64,000 nucleotides of DNA, from NCBI RefSeq assembly GCF_900105905.1, contig NZ_FNSV01000005.1, positions 3,100,001 to 3,164,000 of the forward strand. The letters run 5' to 3'. How positions within the stretch are numbered: the first letter of the stretch is position 1; each line of letters opens with the position of its first letter. This document shows positions 53,218-61,568 of this stretch, piece after piece. Position numbers and translations under genes: made by a program. The notes under the pieces are model-generated. The model did no database searches. It saw nothing but the letters and a program-made list of their open reading frames with translations, and was not told the origin of the DNA. This DNA comes from Rhodococcus koreensis. Lineage in GTDB: Bacteria; Actinomycetota; Actinomycetes; Mycobacteriales; Mycobacteriaceae.

Positions 53218-53688
53218 TCATTCGGCGACGCCGATGTCTTCGTGCCACAGTGCGGGCCTGCGCTCGATGAATTCGGCCATGAGGTCGATGCAGTGCTGAT
53301 CGCGCAGGACGGTGACGTCGACGCCGTTCTCGCGGAGCCATTCGTGACCGCCGGTGAACGTGACGCTCTCCCCCACGACGATCGCGCCGATGTTGAACTG
53401 CCGGACCAGTCCGCTGCAGTACCAGCACGGCGACAGAGTGGTCACCATGATCGTCGAGCGGTAGTCACGCTGGCGCCCGGCGGCGCGGAACGCGTCCGTC
53501 TCGCCGTGGACGGACGGGTCGCCGTGCTGGACCCGCCGGTTGCGGCCGCGGCCCAGCAGGGTTCCGTCGCCGGCGAACAGCGCGGCCCCGATCGGGATTC
53601 CGCCCTCACGTTTGCCGAGTTCCGCCTCGGCGATCGCCACGGCCAGCAGTTCCTCGGGGTCGAGCGCGGGGTTCGGGGGAATCGGCAT
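53218..53688 (-). CDS. cytosine/nucleoside deaminase, yeast Fcy1-like
   Basis: 156-aa zinc deaminase. The zinc ligands and proton shuttle are in HGETDAFRAAGR (His, Glu) and SPCWYCSGLV (two Cys), and GGIPIGAALF is the N-terminal core strand. TLSPCxxC and the size (yeast cytosine deaminase is 158 aa) favour free-base cytosine deaminase over guanine or tRNA deaminases. ATG 53688. It would convert cytosine to uracil for salvage; no transporter gene is adjacent. Confidence 0.85.
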   Translation of the reverse strand: MPIPPNPALDPEELLAVAIAEAELGKREGGIPIGAALFAGDGTLLGRGRNRRVQHGDPSVHGETDAFRAAGRQRDYRSTIMVTTLSPCWYCSGLVRQFNIGAIVVGESVTFTGGHEWLRENGVDVTVLRDQHCIDLMAEFIERRPALWHEDIGVAE

Positions 53689-53768
53689 GCCACCAGTATC
53701 GCCCCCGACCTGTGCGCCCGAGTGCAGTCCGCGAGTCGGCCGCGACGCGCGTGCTGCAGACTGGGCGG

Positions 53769-54557
53769 GTGCAGCACGCTACCAATCCCGTCGACGGCGT
53801 CCGGATCGCGTACCAGACCGTCGGCGACGGGGAACCGCTCGTCCTCGTCCACGGCACGGCTCTCTCCCACGCGATCTGGCGCGGATTCGGTTACGTCGCC
53901 GCGCTGCGTGATCGGTACCGGCTGATCCTGGTCGATCTGCGGGGCCACGGGCGCAGCGACAAGCCGCACGACGAGGACGCGTACGCGATGGATCTGCTCA
54001 GCGGCGACGTCCTGGCGGTCCTCGACCACCTGGAGCTTCCCAGCGCGCACGTGCTGGGGTATTCGCTCGGCGGCCGGGTCGCGCTGGCGTTGGCGGTCGG
54101 CGTGCCCGAACGTCTGGAGAGCCTGATCGTCGGCGGTGGCAGCAGCCTCCCGCAGGCAGGCGCGTTCGACCGGCTGTTCTTCCCGGGCTGCATCGACGTC
54201 CTCGAGCGGGACGGTATGGAGGCGTTCCTGGGGCAGTGGAATGCCCGGCGCGGGTGGCCGATCGACGCCGGGACGCGGGCGGCGTTCATGGCGAACGACG
54301 CGAAGGCGCTCGCCGCGTACATGCGGCGTTCCGGTGTGGAGCCGGGAGTCGACGACGACGTCCTGCGCCGGATCGCCGTCCCCACCCTGCTGTTCGTCGG
54401 CTCGAACGACGCCGAGCGGATCGGCGACACCCGGCGGGTGGCGGCGCTGATTCCCGGTGCGTCGCTGACGATCCTGCCCGGTTTCGACCATTCGACGGCG
54501 GTGGCCGCGAGCACCGAGGTGCTCGCGGCCGTCGAGCCGTTTCTCGCGGCGGTGTGA
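53769..54557 (+). CDS. alpha/beta hydrolase
   Basis: 262-aa hydrolase: LVHGTALSHAIW oxyanion loop, VDLRGHGRSDKP, nucleophile elbow GYSLGG, late acidic VGSNDAERIG and GFDHSTA with the catalytic His. GTG 53769 is chosen from the homology start (VQHATNPVDGVRIAYQ). Divergent from the deaminase; convergent with the VOC gene, 3 bp between stops. Substrate unknown. Confidence 0.85.
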   Translation: MQHATNPVDGVRIAYQTVGDGEPLVLVHGTALSHAIWRGFGYVAALRDRYRLILVDLRGHGRSDKPHDEDAYAMDLLSGDVLAVLDHLELPSAHVLGYSLGGRVALALAVGVPERLESLIVGGGSSLPQAGAFDRLFFPGCIDVLERDGMEAFLGQWNARRGWPIDAGTRAAFMANDAKALAAYMRRSGVEPGVDDDVLRRIAVPTLLFVGSNDAERIGDTRRVAALIPGASLTILPGFDHSTAVAASTEVLAAVEPFLAAV

Positions 54558-54560
54558 CCG

Positions 54561-54938
54561 CTACACCCATTCGACCAACTGGATGATCACCCCGTTCGGG
54601 TCGCTCATCTGGAAGTAGCGTTCGCCCCACGGCTCGGTTTCGATGGGCGTCACGATCGGGACGCCCTCCGCCTGCAGTCGCTCGTATTCGCCGTCGATGC
54701 CGTCGACGACGAGTGCGATCAGCAGCCCCTGGCCGGCGTCACCGGCGATCCGCGCGGGTTTGAACGTCTCCAGTCCGGTCTTCAGGAAGACCAGATTGAA
54801 GCCGACGTCCGCACGCTTGAGCGACACGAAGCCCTCGGCGGCCATCTCCTCGACGAAGCCCAGGTGGGACTTGGCGAATTCGGCCGACGCGACGGGGTCT
54901 GCGACGTTCAGCGACAGTGCGCTCGCGGTGACCTTCAC
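54561..54938 (-). CDS. VOC (glyoxalase/bleomycin-resistance) superfamily protein
   Basis: 125-aa single-chain VOC fold: two beta-alpha-beta-beta-beta units (residues about 4-60 and 65-122). SLNVADPVASAEFAKSHLGF and YFQMSDPNGVIIQLVEW are the two signature stretches; the metal-ligand Glu is near the C-terminus, but a full metal site is uncertain. GTG 54938 has AAAGGA about 7 bases upstream. Could be an isomerase, dioxygenase-like or binding protein. Confidence 0.85.
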   Translation of the reverse strand: MKVTASALSLNVADPVASAEFAKSHLGFVEEMAAEGFVSLKRADVGFNLVFLKTGLETFKPARIAGDAGQGLLIALVVDGIDGEYERLQAEGVPIVTPIETEPWGERYFQMSDPNGVIIQLVEWV

Positions 54939-55005
54939 GGTGTGTCCTTTCGTTGACGACACCCCACCAACGTACGCCGTACGACATTTGTTCCCGGGGC
55001 GGACC

Positions 55006-56244
55006 TCACATCGCCAGCAGGCCCTTCGCGATGTGCGTCACCTGGATCTCGTTGCTGCCGGCGTAGATCATCAGCGACTTCGCATCGCGCGCGAGCTGCT
55101 CGACCCGGTACTCGGCCATGTAGCCGTTGCCGCCGAACAGCTGCACCGCCTCCATCGCCACCTCGGTGGCGGCCCGCGAGGAGTAGAGCTTCATCGCCGA
55201 CGCCTCCGCGAGACTCACCCGATCCCCCGCCGCCGTGCGCTCGATGGCGTTGAAGACCATGTTCTGCACGTTGATGCGCGCGATCTCCATCTCGGCGAGC
55301 TTGAGCTGGACGAGCTGGAACTGGGCGATCTCCTTGCCCCACAGCTTGCGGGACTTGGCGTAGTCGACGCAGAGTCGGTGGCACTCGTTGATGATGCCGA
55401 GGGACAGCGATGCGATACCGATCCGTTCGGCCGCGAAGTTCTCCTTCGCGCTGGACTTGCCGTCCGACTTGCCGCCGTCCTCCGTCTCGCCGAGCAGACG
55501 GTCGCGGGTGAGGTGCACGTTGTCGAAGAACAGTTCCCCGGTGGGCGAGGAGTTCATGCCCATCTTCTTGAACGGCGCCCCCTGGGTGAGCCCCTCCATG
55601 CCCGCGTCGAGGACGAAGGCGAGGACCTTCCGGTCGCGGCGGTCGACGGACGAGTCCCCCTCGTCGAGTTTCGCGTAGACGACGATGACGTCGGCGTAGG
55701 GACCGTTGGTGATGAACGTCTTCTGCCCGTTGAGGATGTAGTCGTCGCCGTCGCGGCGCACGTAGGACTTCATGCCGCCGAACGCGTCCGAGCCGGAGTC
55801 GGGCTCGGTGATCGCCCACGCTCCGACCTTCTCGAACGTGACCAGACCGGGCAGCCAGCGCTCCTTCTGCGCCAGCGTCCCGCGACTGCGGATGGTGCCC
55901 GCCGCCAGCCCGAGGCTCACCCCGAGCGAGGCGACGAGCCCGAGGCTGACGCCCGCCAGTTCGGCGTTCATGATGACGCCCATGCTGCCCGCGCCGCCGA
56001 GGCCGCCGGATTTCTCCTCCTTCGCGCCGGCTGCCGCGTCGCCGCTGCGTTCGCGGTCCAGGGACTTCGTGAGCGCCTCCCGGGCCATCTCGTCCAGGCC
56101 GAAGGTGGCGAAGAGCTTGCGGATGATGTCGAACGGAGGCAGCTCGCCGGTCTCCAGCTTGTCGACGTGCGGTCGAATCTCCTTGTCGATGAAGCCGCGG
56201 ATCGCGTCGCGGAACATCAGGTCGGTATCTGACCACTCATACAT
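55006..56244 (-). CDS. acyl-CoA dehydrogenase under KstR-like control
   Basis: 412-aa flavoprotein oxidising an acyl-CoA. AWAITEPDSGSDA is the FAD/substrate signature, QLFGGNGYMAEYRVEQLARDAKSLMIYAGSNE-type C-terminal region holds FAD-binding residues. An insertion rich in Lys/Gly/Glu (about residues 60-85) is unusual for the family. ATG 56244 with GGAG 9 bases upstream. A GAAC-N2-GTTC palindrome 45-58 bp upstream resembles KstR sites, suggesting a substrate from sterol side-chain or ring breakdown. Confidence 0.9.
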   Translation of the reverse strand: MYEWSDTDLMFRDAIRGFIDKEIRPHVDKLETGELPPFDIIRKLFATFGLDEMAREALTKSLDRERSGDAAAGAKEEKSGGLGGAGSMGVIMNAELAGVSLGLVASLGVSLGLAAGTIRSRGTLAQKERWLPGLVTFEKVGAWAITEPDSGSDAFGGMKSYVRRDGDDYILNGQKTFITNGPYADVIVVYAKLDEGDSSVDRRDRKVLAFVLDAGMEGLTQGAPFKKMGMNSSPTGELFFDNVHLTRDRLLGETEDGGKSDGKSSAKENFAAERIGIASLSLGIINECHRLCVDYAKSRKLWGKEIAQFQLVQLKLAEMEIARINVQNMVFNAIERTAAGDRVSLAEASAMKLYSSRAATEVAMEAVQLFGGNGYMAEYRVEQLARDAKSLMIYAGSNEIQVTHIAKGLLAM

Positions 56245-56288
56245 GCCGGGCACTCCAGTCGCCGAGAGACAAAGGGTTGCCGCAAATA

Positions 56289-56302
56289 TAGAACACGTTC
56301 CT
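56289..56302. promoter_or_regulatory. KstR-like operator
   Basis: TAGAACACGTTCCT: core GAAC-N2-GTTC and the flanking TAG match KstR sites; the final position is T instead of A. Located between the divergent-facing ends of the acyl-CoA dehydrogenase promoter and the solute-binding gene's stop. Confidence 0.55.
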
Positions 56303-56317
56303 ATTCTTGGACAGGTG

Positions 56318-57043
56318 TCATGGCGAGCCACCGTCCGTTCCACCGATCCCGAGCCACTTCGACCGCAGCCGGTCGAGGGTGCCGTCCGCGGCCAGGGCGC
56401 GCTGCGCCGACTCGATGCGGTCACGCAGCGCGCGATCACCGGTGCGGACGGCGACGGCGATCTCCTCCCGGGAGATCCCCCGTTCGACCACCTCGACGTG
56501 CGGGCGGTCCCGGACCAGCCAGGTGAGGACCGGCGCGAGTTTCATGACGGCGTCGCACCCGCCCGAGGACAGGTCGTCGAGGGCCTGTCCGATCCGGTCG
56601 TACGCGTACACCCGGATCGCGCCCACGCGGCCCTCCGCGACCAGGCGATCGACGATCGGCTGACTGGTGTTGCCGTGCTGGACACCGACGGTCAGGCCGC
56701 GCAGGTCGTCGACCCCGCGCACGCCCGGATGCCGGGACGTGTCGACGGCCAGGGACTGACCCGACACGAGGTACGGGGCGCAGAAATCGGCACGCGTCCG
56801 CCGCTCCGGCGTCACGGTGGTTCCCGAGGCGATGCAGTCGAATTCGCCGTCCGCCAGTGCGTCGAAGATGCCGTTGAAGTCGGTGCCGCGGTACGGGACG
56901 AGCGACCAGTCGAGGCCGAGTTCCTGCGCGAGCGCCCGGGTGAACTCAACGTCGAAACCCGCAGGCGCCTCGCCGTCCCGGAACTCGAACGGCGGGTCGG
57001 GCAGGGCCGAACCCACCCGCAGTACGCGCGCTGCCGCCGTCAT
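56318..57043 (-). CDS. family 3 solute-binding protein without signal peptide
   Basis: 241-aa protein of the amino-acid-type periplasmic binding fold: PPFEFRDGEAPAGFDVEFTRAL at the start and FDCIASGTTVTPERR in the middle are the SBP_bac_3 pattern. It begins MTAAARVLRVGSAL with no hydrophobic signal, no lipobox and no ABC permease or ATPase nearby. GGAGAGGGG precedes ATG 57043. It may be a cytosolic binding protein or an enzyme such as a cyclohexadienyl (prephenate/arogenate) dehydratase, which share this fold. Sits downstream of the esterase gene, 28 bp apart, likely co-transcribed. Confidence 0.78.
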   Translation of the reverse strand: MTAAARVLRVGSALPDPPFEFRDGEAPAGFDVEFTRALAQELGLDWSLVPYRGTDFNGIFDALADGEFDCIASGTTVTPERRTRADFCAPYLVSGQSLAVDTSRHPGVRGVDDLRGLTVGVQHGNTSQPIVDRLVAEGRVGAIRVYAYDRIGQALDDLSSGGCDAVMKLAPVLTWLVRDRPHVEVVERGISREEIAVAVRTGDRALRDRIESAQRALAADGTLDRLRSKWLGIGGTDGGSP

Positions 57044-57071
57044 GTCGCCCCTCTCCGGCCGTGGCGGGTGC

Positions 57072-58376
57072 CTACGAACCGATCAGCCCCAACCGCTGTG
57101 CCAGCCAGGGCATTTCCTTCTCCAGTCCCGCCGACCACACCGCGAAGCTGTGCCCGCCAGGCACTTCCACGTACTGCACGTCCATTCCGGCGTTCTTCGC
57201 GGCCTGATAGACCTTCTGCGCTCCCGGCTTGTAGGCATCGTCGTCGCTGCCGATCACGAAGACCCCGGCCGAGTCCGGGTATTTGTTCGCCGCCATCAGG
57301 TCGAGCGGGTTGACCCTCTTGAACGCCGCCTCGTCACCGCCGAAGCCGTCGTCGAGGGTGCGCTGGTGGTCGCCGAGCGTGGGCGCCTCCTGACCCGAGA
57401 TGTCGAGGAACGTCGGATACACGTCGGGATAGTTCGTGGCCATCTGCAGCGAACAGGTGCCGCCGTAGGACAGGCCGCCGATGGCCCACGCCTTGGGGTC
57501 CGGGTTCACCTGCAGGTTCGACTTCACCCACGACGGAACGTCCTTCGCCAGATACGTGGCCACGTTGCCCAGCTTCGAATCGGTGCACAGGGGGTTCGCG
57601 ATCTGCGAACCGGTGCCGTCCGCCACCACCACGATCGGGGCCAGTCCATCGTGTTTCGCGGCGAACTCGTTCATCGTGGTGGCGAGCTTGCCTCCGGCGA
57701 ACCAGTCCTCCGGCGAGCCGGGCTGGCCGGCCAGCATCACGAGCACGGGCAGCAGCGGGCGCGGGTTGGCGAAGTAGGCGGGCGGCAGGTAGATCTCGGC
57801 GTCGCGGGCGGCGAACCCCGACGCCGTCCCGGGAACGGCCGCCGTCAGCACCCGTCCCTCGCTGGGCATCCCGGGCGGGGCCGTCCACGACGCGTCGAGC
57901 GGCGTTCCCGTCACGACGTTCTCGGTGGAGCTGCCGAGGTCGTTCATCTGGACGCGGTCGAACGGCTCCGCCCCGAATGCCGTGCCCACCGTGGGATAGG
58001 CGTCGAACACCCAATTGATCTGCGTCGCGGACGCGAGAAGCACGGCGAGGACCGCGAGAACCGACCCGACGGCGGCTTTCACTGTCCGGCCCGCACGGAT
58101 CCGCGGCACGAGCAGGATGATCGCGAAGAGCCCCAGACCGATCCACACGTAGATGGACATCTCGATGGGGTCGGGGAACGGCCGGAGAACCTTTTCGACC
58201 ATCACGTACAGGACGACGGTGACGACCACCGACACGGCCAGGCAGATCGGAACAGCTTTCGTGCGGTACCAGGGGGCGCGGGCGGCGAGCAACCACACGC
58301 CGCCGAGCGCGCCGATCCCCGTGAGGATCCAGGGCAGAGGCCCTGAGATCACGCTGACGTCGCTGAGCCATTCCAC
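57072..58376 (-). CDS. membrane-anchored esterase (Ag85/esterase D-like)
   Basis: 434-aa protein: four N-terminal TM helices (about residues 10-140) and an extracytoplasmic alpha/beta hydrolase domain with nucleophile GLSYGGTC, acidic residue in IGSDDDAYKPG and His in VPGGHSFAVW. This is the esterase D / mycolyltransferase-like layout found in mycolata. GTG 58376 begins the first TM block. Divergent from trpF. It may act on trehalose mycolates or other envelope esters; that is inference. Confidence 0.82.
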   Translation of the reverse strand: MEWLSDVSVISGPLPWILTGIGALGGVWLLAARAPWYRTKAVPICLAVSVVVTVVLYVMVEKVLRPFPDPIEMSIYVWIGLGLFAIILLVPRIRAGRTVKAAVGSVLAVLAVLLASATQINWVFDAYPTVGTAFGAEPFDRVQMNDLGSSTENVVTGTPLDASWTAPPGMPSEGRVLTAAVPGTASGFAARDAEIYLPPAYFANPRPLLPVLVMLAGQPGSPEDWFAGGKLATTMNEFAAKHDGLAPIVVVADGTGSQIANPLCTDSKLGNVATYLAKDVPSWVKSNLQVNPDPKAWAIGGLSYGGTCSLQMATNYPDVYPTFLDISGQEAPTLGDHQRTLDDGFGGDEAAFKRVNPLDLMAANKYPDSAGVFVIGSDDDAYKPGAQKVYQAAKNAGMDVQYVEVPGGHSFAVWSAGLEKEMPWLAQRLGLIGS

Positions 58377-58430
58377 GTTCCGAAGCCTAGAGCGCGAACC
58401 CGCACCGCGTCGGCGACTCGGAGCGACCGG

Positions 58431-58436
58431 TAAAAT
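58431..58436 (+). promoter_or_regulatory. -10 of trpF, leaderless
   Basis: TAAAAT ends 7 bases before GTG 58444, the standard spacing for a leaderless actinobacterial mRNA. Confidence 0.6.
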
Positions 58437-58443
58437 TGCGGGG

Positions 58444-59031
58444 GTGACATTCATCAAGGTGTGCGGCCTGCGTGACGAGGCCTCCGTCGATCTGGCCGTG
58501 CGCCTCGGCGTGGACGCCGTGGGTTTCGTGTTCGCCGACAGCGTCCGCCGGATCTCCGCCGAGGAAGCCGCACCGCTGGTCCGCCGGGTCACCGGTCACA
58601 CGGTCGCGGTGGGCGTGTTCAAGGGGAGTCCCGTTCCGGAGGTGATCGAGATCGCCGCCGCGGCAGGTCTCGGCACCGTCCAGGTGCACGACCTGACCTC
58701 CGCCGACGACGTCACCCGGTTGCGGGAGGCGGGCCTCGGCGTGATCCGTGCCGTCGTCGCCGGTGACACCTCGGGCGATTTCGGAGCAGACCGCATCCTC
58801 GTCGACGGGGCCACCGCCGGGGCAGGCGTGCCCTGGGACTGGGCGAACCAGAGACGGCCCGACGGCGAATGGATCCTCGCCGGCGGGCTTCATCCGGGCA
58901 ATGTGCGCGCCGCCGTCGACGCGACCGGCGCGTGGGGTGTCGACGTGTCGAGCGGCGTCGAATCGTCCCGCGGGGTGAAGGATGCGGCGCTGATCGAGCA
59001 GTTCGTCGCCGCCGTGCGGACCGGCGACTGA
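58444..59031 (+). CDS. trpF: phosphoribosylanthranilate isomerase
   Basis: 195-aa (beta/alpha)8-barrel enzyme of tryptophan synthesis (PRA to CdRP). The catalytic cysteine is in KVCGL and the aspartate in ILVDG; LAGGLHPGNV and VDVSSGVESSRGVKD form the phosphate-binding end. The usual QLHG is QVHD. It stands alone, away from other trp genes, between two hydrolase genes. Many actinobacteria lack trpF and use the dual-function PriA, so its presence is notable. Confidence 0.92.
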   Translation: MTFIKVCGLRDEASVDLAVRLGVDAVGFVFADSVRRISAEEAAPLVRRVTGHTVAVGVFKGSPVPEVIEIAAAAGLGTVQVHDLTSADDVTRLREAGLGVIRAVVAGDTSGDFGADRILVDGATAGAGVPWDWANQRRPDGEWILAGGLHPGNVRAAVDATGAWGVDVSSGVESSRGVKDAALIEQFVAAVRTGD

Positions 59032-59041
59032 GTCAGTTGAG

Positions 59042-59938
59042 TCAGCCCGGCATCCCGGCCACCGAATCCTCCACGTCCCACGACGCGAGCACCGTCCGGA
59101 TACCGACGACCAGCGCGAGCGGCTGATCGATCATCACGTGGTGTCCGGCGTCGGGGATCTCGACGACCACCGCGGTCGGCCCGAATCGGCTGCGCATGCT
59201 GTCCATCATGGCGTCGGTGACGATGCCGTTTTCGGCGCGGAAGTAGGCGAGGCGGCAGCGCGGGTCGGACGCACCCAGATGGCCGCTGCCCTCGCGGGAG
59301 AAGAACGAGGAATCGAACTTCCACGACCACCCGCCGTCCACCTCCTCCATCGAGGTCTCCGCGACGTGGCGCAGGACGGCGGGCACCGCGGTGTCCTGCG
59401 GCGGGACGAACCGGAACCGCTGCAGCGCCACCTCCCGGGACGGGTAGACCTTCTTCGGACCGAAGGCCCGCTGCTTCCGCGCTTCTTCCTCTTCCGGTGT
59501 GCGCGCGAGGACGGGCGAATCAATCAGCTGGACACCGGCCAGGTCCTCGCCGAACAGTTGCGCTGCCACGTACGACACCATTCCGCCCATGCTGTGCCCG
59601 ACCAGCACCGGCGCGCCCGAGATGCCCGCCGGTTTGGCGACGGCGAGGGCTTCCTCCGCCCACCGTTCCAGTCCGTACTCCTGGCGGCGGTCGCTGTCTC
59701 CGTGCCCGGTCAGGTCGAGTGCGACGACGCGGCGGCCCGTGGCCAGCATGGGTGCCACATGGTCCCACCATCGGCTGTGGGCGGCGCCGCCGTGGACGAG
59801 AACGAGTCCGGGCGTGCCCGTCGGGCCCCACGCGCGGTAGTGGACCTCCGCACCGGCGACGTCCACCCGGCCGATGTCGACCGGGGCCGCCACTGCCGTG
59901 GTGAACCAATGGGGCGCGTCCGACTGCTCGTTGCTCAT
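59042..59938 (-). CDS. alpha/beta hydrolase
   Basis: 298-aa hydrolase: LVHGGAAHSRWWDHV oxyanion loop, DLTGHGDSDRRQ, nucleophile GHSMGG, and IPDAGHHVMIDQP with the catalytic His. ATG 59938. Convergent with trpF (10 bp between stops) and followed upstream by another hydrolase gene on the same strand 41 bp away. Substrate unknown; an ester or C-C bond hydrolase of catabolism is plausible. Confidence 0.86.
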   Translation of the reverse strand: MSNEQSDAPHWFTTAVAAPVDIGRVDVAGAEVHYRAWGPTGTPGLVLVHGGAAHSRWWDHVAPMLATGRRVVALDLTGHGDSDRRQEYGLERWAEEALAVAKPAGISGAPVLVGHSMGGMVSYVAAQLFGEDLAGVQLIDSPVLARTPEEEEARKQRAFGPKKVYPSREVALQRFRFVPPQDTAVPAVLRHVAETSMEEVDGGWSWKFDSSFFSREGSGHLGASDPRCRLAYFRAENGIVTDAMMDSMRSRFGPTAVVVEIPDAGHHVMIDQPLALVVGIRTVLASWDVEDSVAGMPG

Positions 59939-59979
59939 TCACCGAACATACCGACCACGGGCGGACGCTCTCGGCCGCC

Positions 59980-60609
59980 CTAGAGAAGGTCCAGCATGGC
60001 CGCGACCGTGCGTTCGACCACCGGGAACCTGTCCGGGGCCAGATCGTGCCGGGCACCCTCGAGTTCGACGAGCGTCGTCGGAGCGGGGATCAGTGCGAGC
60101 GCCGACCGCATTTCGTCGGGGGTCGCGAACGGGTCCTTCGACCCGTGCACCACCACGGCCGGGGTGCGGAGGCCGGGCAGGTGCTCGGTGCGAAGCTTCT
60201 CCGGCTTGGCCGGTGGATGCAGCGGGTACGACAGCAGGAGCAGGGCGTCGACGAGACCCGGACGCTCCGAGGCGAGCATGGACGCCTGACGCCCACCGTA
60301 CGAGTGCCCGCCCGCCCACACCGGCGCCGGCACCAACTCCCGCATCACGGCCACCGCGGCCGCGATGCCCTCCCGGTCCTCCGCCGCCTTCGACGGGTGT
60401 GGCGGACCCGACGCTCGGCGCTGCCGGAACGGGAGGTCGAACCGCAGGACCACCACCCCCTGCTGCACGAACCCGTCGGCCACGGCACGCAACAGCTTTG
60501 TGTCGCAGTCACTTCCCGCCCCGTGCGTCAGAACCAGCCCGGCCGACGCGTCTCCCGCGGGACGGTGGAGATGTCCGCGCACGCCGTCGCGTTCCAGCAA
60601 CTCGCTCAT
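59980..60609 (-). CDS. dienelactone-hydrolase-like alpha/beta hydrolase (KANL3/Tex30 type)
   Basis: 209-aa compact hydrolase: LTHGAGSDCDTKLL, RFDLPFRQRRASG, nucleophile GGHSYGGRQA, acidic VVHGSKDPFATP and histidine GARHDLAP. This short form matches the KANL3/Tex30-like hydrolases. ATG 60609 chosen; ATG 60618 is in frame three codons earlier. Probably co-transcribed with the next hydrolase gene. Confidence 0.85.
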   Translation of the reverse strand: MSELLERDGVRGHLHRPAGDASAGLVLTHGAGSDCDTKLLRAVADGFVQQGVVVLRFDLPFRQRRASGPPHPSKAAEDREGIAAAVAVMRELVPAPVWAGGHSYGGRQASMLASERPGLVDALLLLSYPLHPPAKPEKLRTEHLPGLRTPAVVVHGSKDPFATPDEMRSALALIPAPTTLVELEGARHDLAPDRFPVVERTVAAMLDLL

Positions 60610-60696
60610 GCAGTTCACGGTAGTGGAATGCCGGGCTGTTCCAGTACTCCGGCTGCTGGACCTACCTGCCCGTTGATTGCGATTGGCTCACGGTCT

Positions 60697-60722
60697 GTTT
60701 GCCGGGTTTGCGGGCTGGGTAC
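60697..60722 (+). promoter_or_regulatory. SigF-like promoter
   Basis: GTTT (60697-60700), 16-base spacer, GGGTAC (60717-60722): fits the SigF/SigB-type GTTT-N15-17-GGGTA form known from mycobacteria. It lies 30 bp upstream of the first of three small membrane-protein genes. Confidence 0.5.
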
Positions 60723-60751
60723 TTTAACAACACGACTGCTGGGAGTAGCCA

Positions 60752-61273
60752 ATGGACACCATGACCATCATCTGGATCATCGTCGCGATCGTCGTCGTAC
60801 TCGCCGTGGCCGCGCTGCTCATTGCGGCGTCACGCAAGCGCAACGAGCGCCGCCACCGGGAGGCCGACAGCATCCGCGCGAAGGCGCAGGAGCAGACGTC
60901 CGTCGTCGAGAAGCGCGAAGCGCTGGCGGAGGAGACTGCGGCCAATGCACGGAAGGCCCAGGCGGAGGCGGAGGCGAAGGCCGCCGAGGCCAAGCGACTA
61001 CAGGTCGATGCGCAGACTCACCAGAACACGGCGACCACGTCTCGTGACGACCTGAAGCAGGAGTGGAAGAGGGCGGACGAGCTCGATCCCGAGGTCAAGG
61101 CGACGGGTGCCGCCTCGAACGACGCCCGCACCACCGACGCCCGCACCACCGACGCCAGGGCCGCGGACGCCCGCACCACCGACGTCGGACCGGCCAACGC
61201 CCGGACCGACGGCACGAGCTCCACGAATACCCATGGAGCACACGCGAAGCCGACCGACACGTCGGCGACATAG
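60752..61273 (+). CDS. single-TM coiled-coil protein with Thr/Ala/Asp repeat tail
   Basis: 173-aa protein: TM helix at residues 5-26, a charged Ala/Glu/Arg coiled coil (about 30-105) and a low-complexity tail with repeated DARTTDAR units. GGGAG lies 7 bases before ATG 60752. Topology suggests a membrane-anchored cytosolic coiled coil. No family recognised with confidence. First of three small genes behind a SigF-like promoter, so possibly stress induced. Confidence 0.72.
   Translation: MDTMTIIWIIVAIVVVLAVAALLIAASRKRNERRHREADSIRAKAQEQTSVVEKREALAEETAANARKAQAEAEAKAAEAKRLQVDAQTHQNTATTSRDDLKQEWKRADELDPEVKATGAASNDARTTDARTTDARAADARTTDVGPANARTDGTSSTNTHGAHAKPTDTSAT
61127..61190 (+). repeat. 15-bp tandem repeats (GACGCCCGCACCACC)
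   Basis: Four imperfect copies of a 15-bp unit encode the DARTT repeats in the preceding protein's tail. In-frame unit length means copy changes preserve the reading frame. Confidence 0.75.
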
Positions 61274-61330
61274 CGTTCGGGTACGACAGGTTCACCGGCC
61301 CGGTGCCGGTGCCCACACGGGAGGTCGGAA

Positions 61331-61537
61331 ATGCGTATCGGACGGCTCCTGTCGCTGATCGTGATCATCTGGCTGATCATCGGCGCCATCGCCGTGTTCC
61401 AGCGCGGCTATTTCAAGGACGCGCAGGCCGATTGCGCCAGCGCGGGAACGATCGCCGTCACCGTGATCGCCGGGCCGCTCAACTATGCGGGTGTCAACCC
61501 GAAGATCGATTGTGAAGTGCCGCAACCGAGTCAGTAG
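61331..61537 (+). CDS. small membrane protein
   Basis: 68-aa protein with one TM (residues 5-24, IVIIWLIIGAIAVF) and a C-terminal portion with two cysteines that might form a disulfide outside. GGGAGGTCGGAA precedes ATG 61331. Small proteins of this type are common in Rhodococcus; function unknown. Middle member of the small-gene cluster. Confidence 0.75.
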   Translation: MRIGRLLSLIVIIWLIIGAIAVFQRGYFKDAQADCASAGTIAVTVIAGPLNYAGVNPKIDCEVPQPSQ

Positions 61538-61568
61538 TTCCAAGCAGTCAACCGAAAGAGGGAAGACC

